A stretch of DNA of 64,000 bases from Cyclobacterium lianum (GTDB lineage Bacteria; Bacteroidota; Bacteroidia; Cytophagales; Cyclobacteriaceae): positions 62,001-126,000 of the forward strand of contig NZ_FRCY01000017.1 in assembly GCF_900143075.1 (NCBI RefSeq). Direction: 5' to 3'. The notes under the pieces were generated by a model that saw only the letters and a program-made list of their open reading frames with translations, was not told the origin of the DNA and did no database searches. Positions 17,930 to 27,589 of this stretch are shown here, in pieces. Both the position numbers and the translations under genes were made by a program. The stretch's first letter is position 1, and each line of letters opens with the position of its first letter.

Positions 17930-18757
17930 ATGAAACGCATCATCGTTCCCGTAGATTTTTCTCCGTATGCTGAAAACGCCTTTCTCAGCGCCGCAAAGAT
18001 AGCGGCAAGAGGAGATGCCAGCATTTCCTGTGTAAATGTAATTACATCAGATCTGGATTGGAAAAATCTCTCTGAGAAAGAGAAGGCCAAATACCCTGAA
18101 ATCCTGGACCTGGAGGCGGAAGCAAAGGATAAGTTAAAAAGCTTTATACTAGACCATAAGGTAAAAAGCACTCCTGTTGAAGGTCTGGTAGAGGTGGGTG
18201 TTCCAAATCAGGTATTGACGGAATTGGCACACAAGCAAAAAGCTGACCTGATCGTAATCGGCGCATATGGTAAGGGATATGAGGAGGGTAAATTTATCGG
18301 TTCTACGACCCAGAAGGTAATGCGAAATGCAAACTGTCCCGTACTGGCCGTTAAAAAAGTACTGGATGGCAGGGCAATGAAAAAAATGGTATTTGCCTCT
18401 CTGTTTAACGAAGTCAGCAAGCCGGCCTTTACCAGGATGAAGCCCCTAATCAAAAATATCGGCGCTTCGGTTTATTTCCTGTTTATCAATACCCCTTCTA
18501 AATTTACAGACAGTGGAAAGGCGGAAGAGCAAATGCGGAAATATGCCATCGGGCAGGAGGACCTGATCATTCACCGCCATATTTTCAACCATGAGGATGC
18601 GGAAAAGGGAATAGTGGCTTTCGCAGAAAAGGAAAATGCCGGAATCATTGGCATTGCTTCAAATGTAAGAAAAACCAATGCTTCCTACCAGATCGGAGTC
18701 ACGGATACCGTCCTGTTTAAATCAGACATTCCCGTTCTGAGCGTAAAATTTGAATAG
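17930..18757 (+). CDS. Universal stress protein with two UspA domains
   Basis: The 275-residue protein has tandem UspA domains. The first begins MKRIIVPVDFSPYAENA and contains DLIVIGAYGKG, then GSTTQKVMRNANCPVLAVK, which is the G-x2-G-x9-G(S/T)-like nucleotide-binding loop. The second half, from about 150, lacks a clear glycine-rich loop but keeps the closing DTVLFKSDIPVLSVK strand. Two-domain Usp proteins are common in Bacteroidota and respond to stress or energy state. A perfect hairpin lies in its leader. Confidence 0.92.
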   Translation: MKRIIVPVDFSPYAENAFLSAAKIAARGDASISCVNVITSDLDWKNLSEKEKAKYPEILDLEAEAKDKLKSFILDHKVKSTPVEGLVEVGVPNQVLTELAHKQKADLIVIGAYGKGYEEGKFIGSTTQKVMRNANCPVLAVKKVLDGRAMKKMVFASLFNEVSKPAFTRMKPLIKNIGASVYFLFINTPSKFTDSGKAEEQMRKYAIGQEDLIIHRHIFNHEDAEKGIVAFAEKENAGIIGIASNVRKTNASYQIGVTDTVLFKSDIPVLSVKFE

Positions 18758-18769
18758 CCATTTTTTCCA

Positions 18770-18800
18770 CCCGGCCGGACCTGTATAAAATCCGGCCGGG
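18770..18800. terminator. GC-rich hairpin after usp
   Basis: CCCGGCCGGA and TCCGGCCGGG form a 10-base perfect stem 12 bases after the usp stop. The tail is not T-rich, so its action as an intrinsic terminator is uncertain. Confidence 0.5.
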
Positions 18801-18913
18801 CATTTGCCCCCATCAGGTCAGGTCTACTACTACCGCCCGCGAAAAACACCACTACTAACAAACTCATCGCATTGAGCCTGGTCAACCGCTCAGGTGCCAT
18901 ACCTGGACTTTGC

Positions 18914-20557
18914 CTACTTCACAGAATCCATTTTGCTTTTACGAATGGATGCAATCCCTTCCCATACCTGCGCCAGTCCGGAAAATACCTGCTCGATCAC
19001 ATTGGCCATGGTAGAAATACTCACATCTGCTTTTTTTGTTTTTAGCTGACTATACAATCGCTGAAGCAGGCTGGAGTAGTTGGATTTCAACCTGGCTCTT
19101 ACGGTCTGGACTACAGATTCATCTGTTTCTCTCATGGCAACGTAATCCTCAAAGACAGTGAGAAAATCCTTCACTTCTCCCTGCAGGCTCTGAAGAATTT
19201 CAGCTACGAACGGTTCTGAAGCATCCTCCATTTCCTTCAGATTATGAACGATATCTTTAAATTCTTTCGCACCCAGGACCAGCAGACGCAGGGTTTGCGT
19301 CAGTTCCGATAGCCGGCTTACCTCGCCTGCCGTCAGGTTCTTTTCCTGGAGATGAAGGACAAACTGGAAGACTTCCACTTCCCTGTTTTTGAGCTGCTGA
19401 TAATCCAATAGCAGGTTTTTGGGTTGAAAGGTGATTTTTCTCCATACAGAGGCATCTTTTTTGGGACTCTTGTGCTTGTGTATGATTTTCCAGACCAGTT
19501 TCAATGTATCCTTTAGCATGCCGTCCATTTCCTTTTCCAGCGCCACCATGGCTACAGCAGGCAGATCCAGAGGCACACTTTTGACATATCTGGTGCTGCC
19601 TCCGGGGACATCAGACCGAAACCTTCTTTTCAACCAGGATTCCAGGGCTGTCAGAAAAGGGAAAAAGCCCAGAATCATCAGGCCATTGATCAGTGAATTC
19701 AGGAAAACCAGCTCCATAAGTGGATCGCTGATCTCAAACAGAAATACCGACACCGCAATCAGCTGGTCGATCAGAAAAAAACAAATGGAGCCAGTGAGAA
19801 AATTAAATCCAAAATTGGCCAATGCCAGGCGCTTTTTATCAGCAGTACCTCCGATAGCCCCCAATACCAGCGTGAAAGTGGTACCAATATTGGCGCCTAT
19901 CACCATAGCCATGGCCTGGCTGATACCTATCAATTGGGCATTCAGGGCACTCAGGACAATTACGATCAAGGCCGAACTGGATTGAATCATTGCCGTAATA
20001 AAAATACCGGCAATCAAATACAGCCAGAGTCCGTAATGATTGTAAGCGCTCAGATCCACTGTGGCAGCGAAATCCTCGATCGCCAGTTTCATGTAATCCA
20101 GTCCCAGAAACAATAATCCGAAGCCCAGTAAAAATACGCCGATATTTTTAAGAAACGGACGGCTGTTCATAAAAAGGTAAGTCATGACACCGATGGCCAG
20201 AAAAGGAAAGGCAAAATCTGATACGCTGATCTTAAAACCAAATGTGGCGACTACCCAGGCGGTAAACGTAGTCCCCAGGTTGGCACCCAATACCACACCA
20301 AGACTATTGCGTAAACTGATTAACCCGCCACCGAGAAAAGCCAGGACCATCAGCGTGACCAGTGAGCTGCTCTGCAGAATGGCCGTGATCACTGTTCCTA
20401 CCAGAATGCCCTTCCAGGACCTGTCAGTAAACCTGTGAAGCATGTCCCTGAATGAGTTTCCTGCCAACTCCCTGAGGGACTGTTCCAACTGGCTCATTCC
20501 CCATAAAAACAGGCCTATACCTGCTAAAAACTCCCAATAATCAAATACTCCTTCCAT
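18914..20557 (-). CDS. Na/Pi cotransporter family protein with PhoU-like C-terminus
   Basis: The N-terminal 320 residues are membrane segments arranged as two inverted repeats, each with the family's QSSS motif (ILQSSSLVT and MIQSSSALIV) and a GANLGTTF/GANIGTTF companion. The C-terminal 220 residues are soluble and helical, like the PhoU domain that regulates phosphate uptake. The frame allows MIHMEGVF; I took the inner ATG, which differs by three residues. Type II Na/Pi transporters import phosphate with sodium, though related proteins have been linked to export. The gene is alone on its strand. Confidence 0.92.
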   Translation of the reverse strand: MEGVFDYWEFLAGIGLFLWGMSQLEQSLRELAGNSFRDMLHRFTDRSWKGILVGTVITAILQSSSLVTLMVLAFLGGGLISLRNSLGVVLGANLGTTFTAWVVATFGFKISVSDFAFPFLAIGVMTYLFMNSRPFLKNIGVFLLGFGLLFLGLDYMKLAIEDFAATVDLSAYNHYGLWLYLIAGIFITAMIQSSSALIVIVLSALNAQLIGISQAMAMVIGANIGTTFTLVLGAIGGTADKKRLALANFGFNFLTGSICFFLIDQLIAVSVFLFEISDPLMELVFLNSLINGLMILGFFPFLTALESWLKRRFRSDVPGGSTRYVKSVPLDLPAVAMVALEKEMDGMLKDTLKLVWKIIHKHKSPKKDASVWRKITFQPKNLLLDYQQLKNREVEVFQFVLHLQEKNLTAGEVSRLSELTQTLRLLVLGAKEFKDIVHNLKEMEDASEPFVAEILQSLQGEVKDFLTVFEDYVAMRETDESVVQTVRARLKSNYSSLLQRLYSQLKTKKADVSISTMANVIEQVFSGLAQVWEGIASIRKSKMDSVK

Positions 20558-20873
20558 ATGTATCAACTATTTCTCTGCCAGCCTTCCAAAAGCTCATCCC
20601 AAGCCGCTGTAGCATGTAAGAACCGATAAAAAATACTTTTTACGGATCATTTGCAGGCAAATTACCAAACCTTTAAGTTGCTTGCTGCACTTTTGCCCTT
20701 TAAAAATACAATACTTAAACAAATTTGTGGAACATCACCCTCACAGCTGATTTATGCAATCGATTGTCTCGAACTTATTAAATCTAAGTATATTGTTTAT
20801 ATTTACTGTCTGCAATGAAAAAAGAAAATGATCATCATTTATTTACTATAAAACACTTAAAATAACCCCTATT
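20558..20873. other. Divergent intergenic region with operator
   Basis: About 315 AT-rich bases separate the Na/Pi transporter gene from the DUF1080 lipoprotein gene. The only strong feature is the palindromic operator-like site at 20750-20767. I see no ORF or RNA gene. Confidence 0.5.
20750..20767. promoter_or_regulatory. Operator-like palindrome, copy 1
   Basis: The site reads ATTTATGCAATCGATTGT and contains the 10-base palindrome CAATCGATTG with a central CG, the architecture of LacI-family operators. The same site occurs at 22467-22484 and 28658-28675. It lies 106 bases ahead of the DUF1080 lipoprotein start. Confidence 0.75.
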
Positions 20874-22259
20874 ATGAACAAACAACGTTATAGCCTGCTT
20901 TTTTTGCTCACGCTGCTCCTGGCAGCTTGTGGCAAACCTACTGTAGAAACCAGAGAGGGATGGACAAATCTCTTTGATGGTGAAAGCCTTGATGGATGGA
21001 AGCAGTTGGATGGAGAAGCGGAGTTTAGCATAGAAGACGGTGTAATCGTCGGCTCAGCAGTAGCCAATACCCCCAACACTTTTCTGGTCACCGAGCAAAC
21101 CTTCGAAGACTTTATCCTTGAATTGGAGATCCGGGTAGACGATGAATCGAGCAATTCCGGAGTGATGGTAAGAGGCCAGTACAATCCGGATGCCAACGAT
21201 GGCCAGGGAAGGGTCTTCGGCTATCAGGTAGAGTGCGATCCCAAGGAGAGGGCCTGGTCCGGGGGCGTTTACGATGAAGCCCGAAGAGGCTGGTTGTATC
21301 CGCTGTCTTATAATCCGGATGCCCGGAGTGCTTTTAAACTAGGCGAATTCAACACCTACAGGATTGAATTTATCGACAATACACTTAAGACCTGGGTGAA
21401 TGGCCAGGAAGTGGCCTACCTGGTGGACGAGATGGATCAGTCCGGCTTTATTGGTCTGCAGGTACATGGCATTGGAAACAATCCGGAAAATGCAGGTAAG
21501 AAAACCTATTTCAGAAACATCCGCATCAAAACCGAAGACCTGACCCCTACCCCATTTGAAAATGATGTATTCGTGGTGAGTACGGTAGACAACGAACTCA
21601 CTCCCCATGAGGAAGAAAATGGCTGGAAACTCCTTTTCGATGGCAGTAGCAGTGAAGGCTGGAGAAGCGCCCGGGCAGAGACCTTCCCCGAGTCTGGCTG
21701 GACCATCAATGACGGGGTCCTGACAATCGAGGCTTCTGACGGAAGGGAATCGGCCAATGCAGGAGATATCGTTACGGTAGATAAATACAGCGCATTCGAC
21801 CTTGCCTTCGATTTTAAATTGACAGAGGGTGCCAACAGTGGTGTAAAATACTTTGTGACACTCAATGAAAATAACTCCGGATCGGCCATAGGTCTGGAAT
21901 ATCAGATCCTGGATGATGAGAGACATCCGGATGCAAAGCAAGGCAAAGACGGCAACCGAACCCTGGCCTCCCTGTATGACCTGATCAAGGCGGACAAACA
22001 ATCCCGCTTCGTGCGACCTATTGGGGAATGGAACAAAGGACGGATCATCGTGTATCCGGACAATAAAGTGGAGCACTACATCAATGGCCTTAAAGTAGTG
22101 GAATATACCCGAGGATCAGACGCCTACAGAGACCTGGTCGCAGATAGCAAATACAAGGTCTGGGAAAATTTCGGAGAGGCAGAAGAAGGCCATATCCTTC
22201 TGCAGGACCATGGTGACGAAGTTCACTACAAAAACATCAAGATCAAAGAGCTGGAATAA
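20874..22259 (+). CDS. Lipoprotein with two tandem DUF1080 domains
   Basis: The N-terminus is a lipoprotein signal with LLAAC as the lipobox (cysteine about residue 19). Two DUF1080 jelly-roll domains follow, about 28-215 and 245-458. Each begins with a variant of the family opening (NLFDGESLDGWKQ and LLFDGSSSEGWRS) and has the SGVMVRG/SGVKYFV core strand and a closing strand with IRIK or IKIKELE. Proteins of this family cleave or process 3-keto-glycosides. The double domain suggests two active sites or one binding and one catalytic copy. It is anchored in the envelope, has the shared operator upstream and a strong terminator downstream. Confidence 0.9.
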   Translation: MNKQRYSLLFLLTLLLAACGKPTVETREGWTNLFDGESLDGWKQLDGEAEFSIEDGVIVGSAVANTPNTFLVTEQTFEDFILELEIRVDDESSNSGVMVRGQYNPDANDGQGRVFGYQVECDPKERAWSGGVYDEARRGWLYPLSYNPDARSAFKLGEFNTYRIEFIDNTLKTWVNGQEVAYLVDEMDQSGFIGLQVHGIGNNPENAGKKTYFRNIRIKTEDLTPTPFENDVFVVSTVDNELTPHEEENGWKLLFDGSSSEGWRSARAETFPESGWTINDGVLTIEASDGRESANAGDIVTVDKYSAFDLAFDFKLTEGANSGVKYFVTLNENNSGSAIGLEYQILDDERHPDAKQGKDGNRTLASLYDLIKADKQSRFVRPIGEWNKGRIIVYPDNKVEHYINGLKVVEYTRGSDAYRDLVADSKYKVWENFGEAEEGHILLQDHGDEVHYKNIKIKELE

Positions 22260-22279
22260 TCCGATTCCCGCTCCCGGCA

Positions 22280-22309
22280 AAAGGCAAACCGAATGGTTTG
22301 CCTTTTTTT
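22280..22309 (+). terminator. Rho-independent terminator of the DUF1080 lipoprotein gene
   Basis: AAAGGCAAACC and GGTTTGCCTTT form a perfect 11-base stem around GAAT, followed by a T run. Confidence 0.93.
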
Positions 22310-22466
22310 ATACCCCTAATACGAACACTTTTTTACTGTTATATTCATTTGATTGCGTACAGAAAACCCTGACTTTACTGCCATTAGACTGGTTCAGAAA
22401 AAAATTTGACCCGATCGAATAAATAATCATTAAACCATTAAAAATAAGATGAAACCGTTTATGTAT

Positions 22467-22484
22467 ATTTATGCAATCGATTGT
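22467..22484. promoter_or_regulatory. Operator-like palindrome, copy 2
   Basis: ATTTATGCAATCGATTGT is identical to copy 1 over 18 bases. It lies about 190 bases upstream of the SusC-type gene. Confidence 0.75.
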
Positions 22485-22672
22485 TGTTCTGTAATCAAAA
22501 ATAAAATCTTTCACCAATTAATTATTAAATTGACGACCTAAAACTATCTTACAACAAATCCTTAAAGTAAAATTATGTAAGCAAAACCGAAAACTCAAAC
22601 CATGCTGCAAGGTGACTGGCACCAGGTGCCGGACCAGCAGAAAATCAATCAATTAACATCAAACCTAAAATT

Positions 22673-25600
22673 ATGACCTTGAAAACTTACCTGAAAACAG
22701 GCTTGTTGCTATTTGCAATGGCCTTAAGTATCCAGTTGACCCAAGCGCAAAATGTGGAGGTCCGCGGACAGATTACAGATGAAAACGAAATGCCCATCCC
22801 CGGGGCATCCGTGCTGGTAAAAGGCACGTCTACCGGTGTAGCTGCCGACCTGGATGGCAACTATTCCATTTCTGCACCGGCAAGTGGAACCTTGGTATTT
22901 TCCTTTATCGGATATGCCCCTAAAGAGGTAGCCATTGGCAACCAGTCTCAAATCAATGTACAGTTGGAGCCGGATGTTTCGGACCTGGATGAAGTGGTAG
23001 TAACCGGCTATGGAACCACGCGTAAAAGTCAATTGACGGGTGCCATTTCCTCAGTTGGCAACAAAGAGATAGCCGAACTTCCCATTGTGGACGCCAGGCA
23101 GGCCCTACAGGGGCGGGCTACCGGAGTAGATGTGACCCAGGCGGGTAGCAAACCCGGATCTGCACCCCAGGTCAGGATCCGTGGCCGCCGATCCTTTAAT
23201 GCCGGCAATGATCCCTTATACGTTGTGGACAATATTCCTATCGCCGGCGGGATCAACGATATCAACCCCCAGGACATCGTCTCCATGGAAGTATTGAAAG
23301 ATGCTTCCGCAACAGCTATTTACGGATCCCGCGGAGCCAATGGAGTGGTATTGATCACCACCAAGAGAGGAGAAGCAGGCAAAACTGTGGTGTCTGTTGA
23401 TTCCTATTACGGTATCAACAAGAGTTTGGGAAGAATCGAGAATTTTAACGGCGAGGAATTTGCCGAGTATAAAAGAGAATCCAGAAGAGCCGTAGGTGAG
23501 TACCCTGAAGGTCCGGCCACCCAGGAAGCTGACGAGGGACTTTTTGAGCCCAACGAATTGGAAAGCATCAGATTGGGCAGAAGTTTTGACTATATTGATG
23601 CACTTACCCGGACAGGCTCTATTCAGAGTCACCAGATAAGTGTTTCCGGAGGCAGCGAAAAAACCACTTTTTTCCTATCTGGCAATATGTTCCGCGATGT
23701 GGGTGTGGTCAAACTGCAAGACTTTTCCCGCTATTCCTTCAGGGCAAATATCGATCACAAGTTGAATAATAAATTCAGTATCGGTACATCTACTTTATTT
23801 ACCTACAGCGAAAGAAATGGCGAAAACTTCAACCCGCTTGGGGGCGCACTTCAGGAAAACCCGCTGGGCAAGACCTTTAATGACGATGGCTCCATTAATT
23901 TTCAGCCTACTCAGGATGGATTACGGACCAATCCTCTGGCGGAGATCGTTCCAGGTGCCCACGAAGACCTTACCAAAAGGTACCGGATATTTAACAGCAT
24001 TTATGCGCTTTGGGAAATTACTCCTGGTTTGACTTTCAGGACAAATTTTGGCCCTGACATTACCATTAGGCGAAGTGGTAGATTTATCGGATCTCAGACC
24101 AACAACCGAAGGGGCGGAGATCCTACCGGAAGCATTTCAGAAGAATTTCAGGTAAACTATACCCTGGAAAACATCCTTAACTGGACCAAGATCTTCAATG
24201 AAAACCACACTTTTCAGTTTACAGGCCTGCAGTCTCTTCAGAAGGATAACCGGGAGTTTTCCAGTATCAATGTATTGGGCATTCCTGCGGAAAGTCAATT
24301 GTTTCACCGCCTGGGTGATGCCAGCCAGATAACAGGGGCAAATACCGACCTCATTCAGTGGACGCTATTATCCTACATGGGTAGGTTGAATTATGACTAC
24401 AAGGGAAAATACCTGCTGACCGCTACGGTCAGAGCCGACGGCTCCTCCAGGTTTGGTGAAAACAACCGGTTTGGCTACTTCCCTTCTGTAGCTTTTGGAT
24501 GGAATATTGGCGATGAAGATTTTCTGGCAGGAAGTACCTTCCTGGACCAATTGAAGCTGCGAACCAGCTACGGTTCCATCGGCAACCAGGGGATCGACCC
24601 CTATCAGACCCAGCCCTTACTTGCCCGTACCGCATACGAATTTGGAGGCACAGCGGCTTTCGGGTACAGACCGGGGACCATAGGTAATCCCGATTTGAGA
24701 TGGGAAACGTCTACCACGGCCAATGCAGGCCTGGACTTTGTGCTTTCTCAGGGCAGAATCTCCGGTACAGTAGAATACTATGTTACCACCACTACAGATC
24801 TATTGGCTCCCCAACCGCTACCTAATTCCACCGGATTTGGCGGTTATATTACCAATATTGGTAAAACCCAGAACAGAGGAATTGAATTGACCTTGAATAC
24901 CATTAACGTCGATAGAGGTGGATTCAGGTGGTCAACGGATTTCATCTTCAACAGAAACAGGGAAGAGATTTTAGAGCTGGCAGACGGAGATGATGTTGGT
25001 GCCGGACGATTTGTCGGTGAGCCGTTAACGGTGTTCTTCGACTGGAACAAAATTGGTATCTGGCAACTGGACGAGGCGGATGAAGCCCAGGTTTACAGTG
25101 ACCAGCCAGGTCTGATTAAAATAGAAGATACCAACAATGACGGTCAAATCAACGCAGACGACCGACAGATACTGGGCTCAGCCGTTCCGGATTTTAGCGG
25201 AGGTATCACAAACCGTTTTTCCTATAAAGGAATAGATCTTTCCTTTTTCCTTTTTGGCAGAGTAGGTTCAATGATCAGAAGTGCTTTCCATACCGGTGGA
25301 TTCAACGCCCTGGCAGGCAGGTACAATAACCTGAATGTAGACTACTGGACCCCTGATAATCCTACCAACGATTATCCTCGTCCCAATGCCAACCAGGAAT
25401 TCCCCAAATATTCGAGCTCGCTACAATACTTTGACGGTACTTTCTTAAAGGTGAGGAACATCAATCTTGGATATACACTGCCCGCAGCCACAGTTTCGAG
25501 ACTTAAAATGGAGAGCCTGAGGGTGTATGCCAGTGTGCAGCAGCCCTTTATATTCTCCGAATACCGGAGCCGCCATGCGGGAATTGATCCTGAGACTTTT

Positions 25601-25696
25601 ATTGACGGAGAACAGGGTGTAGAAGGCGGTGTGATCAATTCCAATATTGCTCCTGCTGTAACCCAGATTACCTTTGGTATCAACGCTAAGTTTTAA
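22673..25696 (+). CDS. SusC/RagA-type TonB-linked outer membrane transporter
   Basis: This is the barrel half of a SusCD nutrient importer. A signal peptide ending in LTQAQ is followed by the carboxypeptidase-D-like domain (VRGQITDENEMPIPGASV), the TonB-contact region with DEVVVTGYGTTRKSQLTGA, and the plug with the SusC-specific VRIRGRRSFN, PLYVVDNIPI and DASATAIYGSRGANGVV. The C-terminal barrel ends in a terminal aromatic residue, F1007. Its size is normal for the family. Substrate is not readable, but the context (DUF1080, TIM-barrel isomerase, glucuronate isomerase and a shared operator) points to a uronate- or oxidised-sugar-containing glycan. The partner SusD begins 24 bases downstream. 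Confidence 0.95.
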   Translation: MTLKTYLKTGLLLFAMALSIQLTQAQNVEVRGQITDENEMPIPGASVLVKGTSTGVAADLDGNYSISAPASGTLVFSFIGYAPKEVAIGNQSQINVQLEPDVSDLDEVVVTGYGTTRKSQLTGAISSVGNKEIAELPIVDARQALQGRATGVDVTQAGSKPGSAPQVRIRGRRSFNAGNDPLYVVDNIPIAGGINDINPQDIVSMEVLKDASATAIYGSRGANGVVLITTKRGEAGKTVVSVDSYYGINKSLGRIENFNGEEFAEYKRESRRAVGEYPEGPATQEADEGLFEPNELESIRLGRSFDYIDALTRTGSIQSHQISVSGGSEKTTFFLSGNMFRDVGVVKLQDFSRYSFRANIDHKLNNKFSIGTSTLFTYSERNGENFNPLGGALQENPLGKTFNDDGSINFQPTQDGLRTNPLAEIVPGAHEDLTKRYRIFNSIYALWEITPGLTFRTNFGPDITIRRSGRFIGSQTNNRRGGDPTGSISEEFQVNYTLENILNWTKIFNENHTFQFTGLQSLQKDNREFSSINVLGIPAESQLFHRLGDASQITGANTDLIQWTLLSYMGRLNYDYKGKYLLTATVRADGSSRFGENNRFGYFPSVAFGWNIGDEDFLAGSTFLDQLKLRTSYGSIGNQGIDPYQTQPLLARTAYEFGGTAAFGYRPGTIGNPDLRWETSTTANAGLDFVLSQGRISGTVEYYVTTTTDLLAPQPLPNSTGFGGYITNIGKTQNRGIELTLNTINVDRGGFRWSTDFIFNRNREEILELADGDDVGAGRFVGEPLTVFFDWNKIGIWQLDEADEAQVYSDQPGLIKIEDTNNDGQINADDRQILGSAVPDFSGGITNRFSYKGIDLSFFLFGRVGSMIRSAFHTGGFNALAGRYNNLNVDYWTPDNPTNDYPRPNANQEFPKYSSSLQYFDGTFLKVRNINLGYTLPAATVSRLKMESLRVYASVQQPFIFSEYRSRHAGIDPETFIDGEQGVEGGVINSNIAPAVTQITFGINAKF

Positions 25697-25720
25697 AGTG
25701 GAACCTCAAATTATTGAAAA

Positions 25721-27391
25721 ATGAAATCAACAATCAAAAATATAATTGCTAAGTATTCCAAGATCAGTCTTATGGGAGCTGCCCTGTTTGCTGGGGTTAG
25801 TTGCGAAGGCATTTTGGAAGAGCAGGTGATTTCCAATATAGGAAATGATTACCTGAACACCCCCGCAGGATTGAATGATGGCCTGCATGCTGCATACAGT
25901 TCCTTCAGGGCCTGGTACGGCACCGAAAGGGGAAACAATTTTACCGTATTCGGTACCGACACCTACACCAACGGTGCGGATGGAGGATTTAAATTCATGA
26001 ATTTTTATACCTCCGATTTTGATTCCCAAAATGCCCACGTTCGTGAACTTTGGGATCAATTTTACCAGGGTATCAATACCGCCAATGCAGTGATAGACCG
26101 GGCTCCTGAAGTGGAAGGGCTTTCAGAAGAAATAAAAGCCAGACGAATTGCCGAGGCCAAATTTATCCGTGCGCACCACTATTTTATCCTCGTCCAGCTT
26201 TTTGGCCCGGTCGATCTGCAACTCAGCGAGTCTGTTGTTCCTTCCACTGAAGTAACCCGATCTCCGGTGGCCGATATTTATGCTGCCATCATCAATGACC
26301 TGCAGGCGGCTATTCCGGATCTGGAAAATGTGGGACAATCCAGCGACTACGGCAGGGCCACACGGGCTACAGCAGAGCATTTGCTGGGTAGGGTCTACCT
26401 CACCAAAGGTACCTCTGAAGCTGCTGAAAACGATGATTTTGCCAATGCCGAACCACTCCTGCAGTCGGTGATCGACAATTACAGCTTCCGCCTTCTGGAT
26501 AACTTTGGCGATGTGCATGCTTTTGGCAATGAGGTAAATGACGAAGTCGTTTTCGCTGTACAATACGGGCGAAATCAGTTGACAAATGGAGGGGGAAACA
26601 ATTCGCACGTGTTTTTCCTTATGGAATACGATGTGCAACCCGGAATGAGAAGAGATACTCAAAACGGCAGGCCTTTTAAACGCTACATGCCTACCGATTA
26701 TACCTACAATGTGATTTTTGCAGACCGCGAAAATGACAGCCGCTACGAAAATTCCTTCAAACAGGTATATTATTCCAATAATCCGGGCACCTTCAACACG
26801 ACCTTTGACCAGTCCAAGGATCAGGTGACTTTCGCTGCGGGAGACACAGCCATTTATGTTCCCGGCTATGAAATGTCTGAGGAGGAAAGGGCCCGGAAAC
26901 CCTATCAGGTACTGGTACCTAGTGCCTATACTGAGCGGCTCTTTGCTACAATGAAAAAACACATGGATCCGGGAAGAGTGGACCTGACCCAATTTGAAGG
27001 TGGAAGAGATTACATCGCTTTCAGGCTGGCAGATACCTATTTGCTCCTGGCAGAAGCCCAATTGAGGCAGGATAAGATTGCAGAAGCTACTGAAAATATC
27101 AATGTGGTCAGACGAAGGGCTGCCTTCCCCGGTAGGGAAGAACAAATGGAAATCACCCCGGCCGAAATGGATATGGAAATGATCATCGAAGAAAGGGCGA
27201 GAGAACTTCTGGGAGAACAACAGAGGTGGCTGGACCTCAAAAGGTGGGGTATCCTGGTCGAGAGAGTGACTGCGCACAACTCCAAAGCTATCGGAATTGA
27301 AGACTATCATGTTTTAAGACCCATCCCTCAAAACCAAATCGACCGTACAGATGGAAATGAAGCCAATTTCCCTCAGAATCCCGGTTATTGA
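25721..27391 (+). CDS. SusD/RagB-type surface glycan-binding lipoprotein
   Basis: This is the lid and ligand-binding partner of the SusC protein just upstream. The lipoprotein signal ends LFAGVSC, which places it on the outer membrane. The helical TPR-like scaffold shows the family segments AEAKFIRAHHYFILVQLFG, RATAEHLLGRVYLTKG and, near the C-terminus, ERARELLGEQQRWLDLKRWG followed by HVLRPIPQNQID. At 556 residues it is typical. It ends at a clear terminator, so SusC-SusD form a two-gene transcription unit without glycoside hydrolases. Confidence 0.95.
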   Translation: MKSTIKNIIAKYSKISLMGAALFAGVSCEGILEEQVISNIGNDYLNTPAGLNDGLHAAYSSFRAWYGTERGNNFTVFGTDTYTNGADGGFKFMNFYTSDFDSQNAHVRELWDQFYQGINTANAVIDRAPEVEGLSEEIKARRIAEAKFIRAHHYFILVQLFGPVDLQLSESVVPSTEVTRSPVADIYAAIINDLQAAIPDLENVGQSSDYGRATRATAEHLLGRVYLTKGTSEAAENDDFANAEPLLQSVIDNYSFRLLDNFGDVHAFGNEVNDEVVFAVQYGRNQLTNGGGNNSHVFFLMEYDVQPGMRRDTQNGRPFKRYMPTDYTYNVIFADRENDSRYENSFKQVYYSNNPGTFNTTFDQSKDQVTFAAGDTAIYVPGYEMSEEERARKPYQVLVPSAYTERLFATMKKHMDPGRVDLTQFEGGRDYIAFRLADTYLLLAEAQLRQDKIAEATENINVVRRRAAFPGREEQMEITPAEMDMEMIIEERARELLGEQQRWLDLKRWGILVERVTAHNSKAIGIEDYHVLRPIPQNQIDRTDGNEANFPQNPGY

Positions 27392-27413
27392 TTAAAACAA
27401 CAATGAATACAAA

Positions 27414-27443
27414 GGGCCTGGGAATTGCTCCAGGCCTTTTTTT
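27414..27443 (+). terminator. Rho-independent terminator after susD
   Basis: GGCCTGG pairs with CCAGGCC around an 8-base loop, followed by a run of seven Ts. Confidence 0.88.
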
Positions 27444-27589
27444 ATGCCTTAAGCATTATTTTATTTCCGAAATCAATCAGATCTCCGATTGCTAAGATCC
27501 AAAGCGTATAAATACGCCCTGAATCAAAGGCAGATAAACATCAGCCCGCAATAGGAAATTGCTTCGGTGTTCAATCTGCCAAAAAAACA

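Larger units (their letters stand above)
22260..22672. other. Intergenic region with terminator, operator and susC leader
   Basis: This 413-base gap begins with the terminator at 22280-22309 and contains operator copy 2 at 22467-22484. Then comes a GC-richer patch with the palindrome GGCACC-A-GGTGCC at 22618-22630, about 40 bases before the SusC start. No ORF is supported here. Confidence 0.6.

Noticed and set aside
26123-27310. A 395-codon minus-strand frame opposite susD
   Set aside because: The plus strand is a clear SusD with lipoprotein signal; the reverse frame has no recognisable domains.
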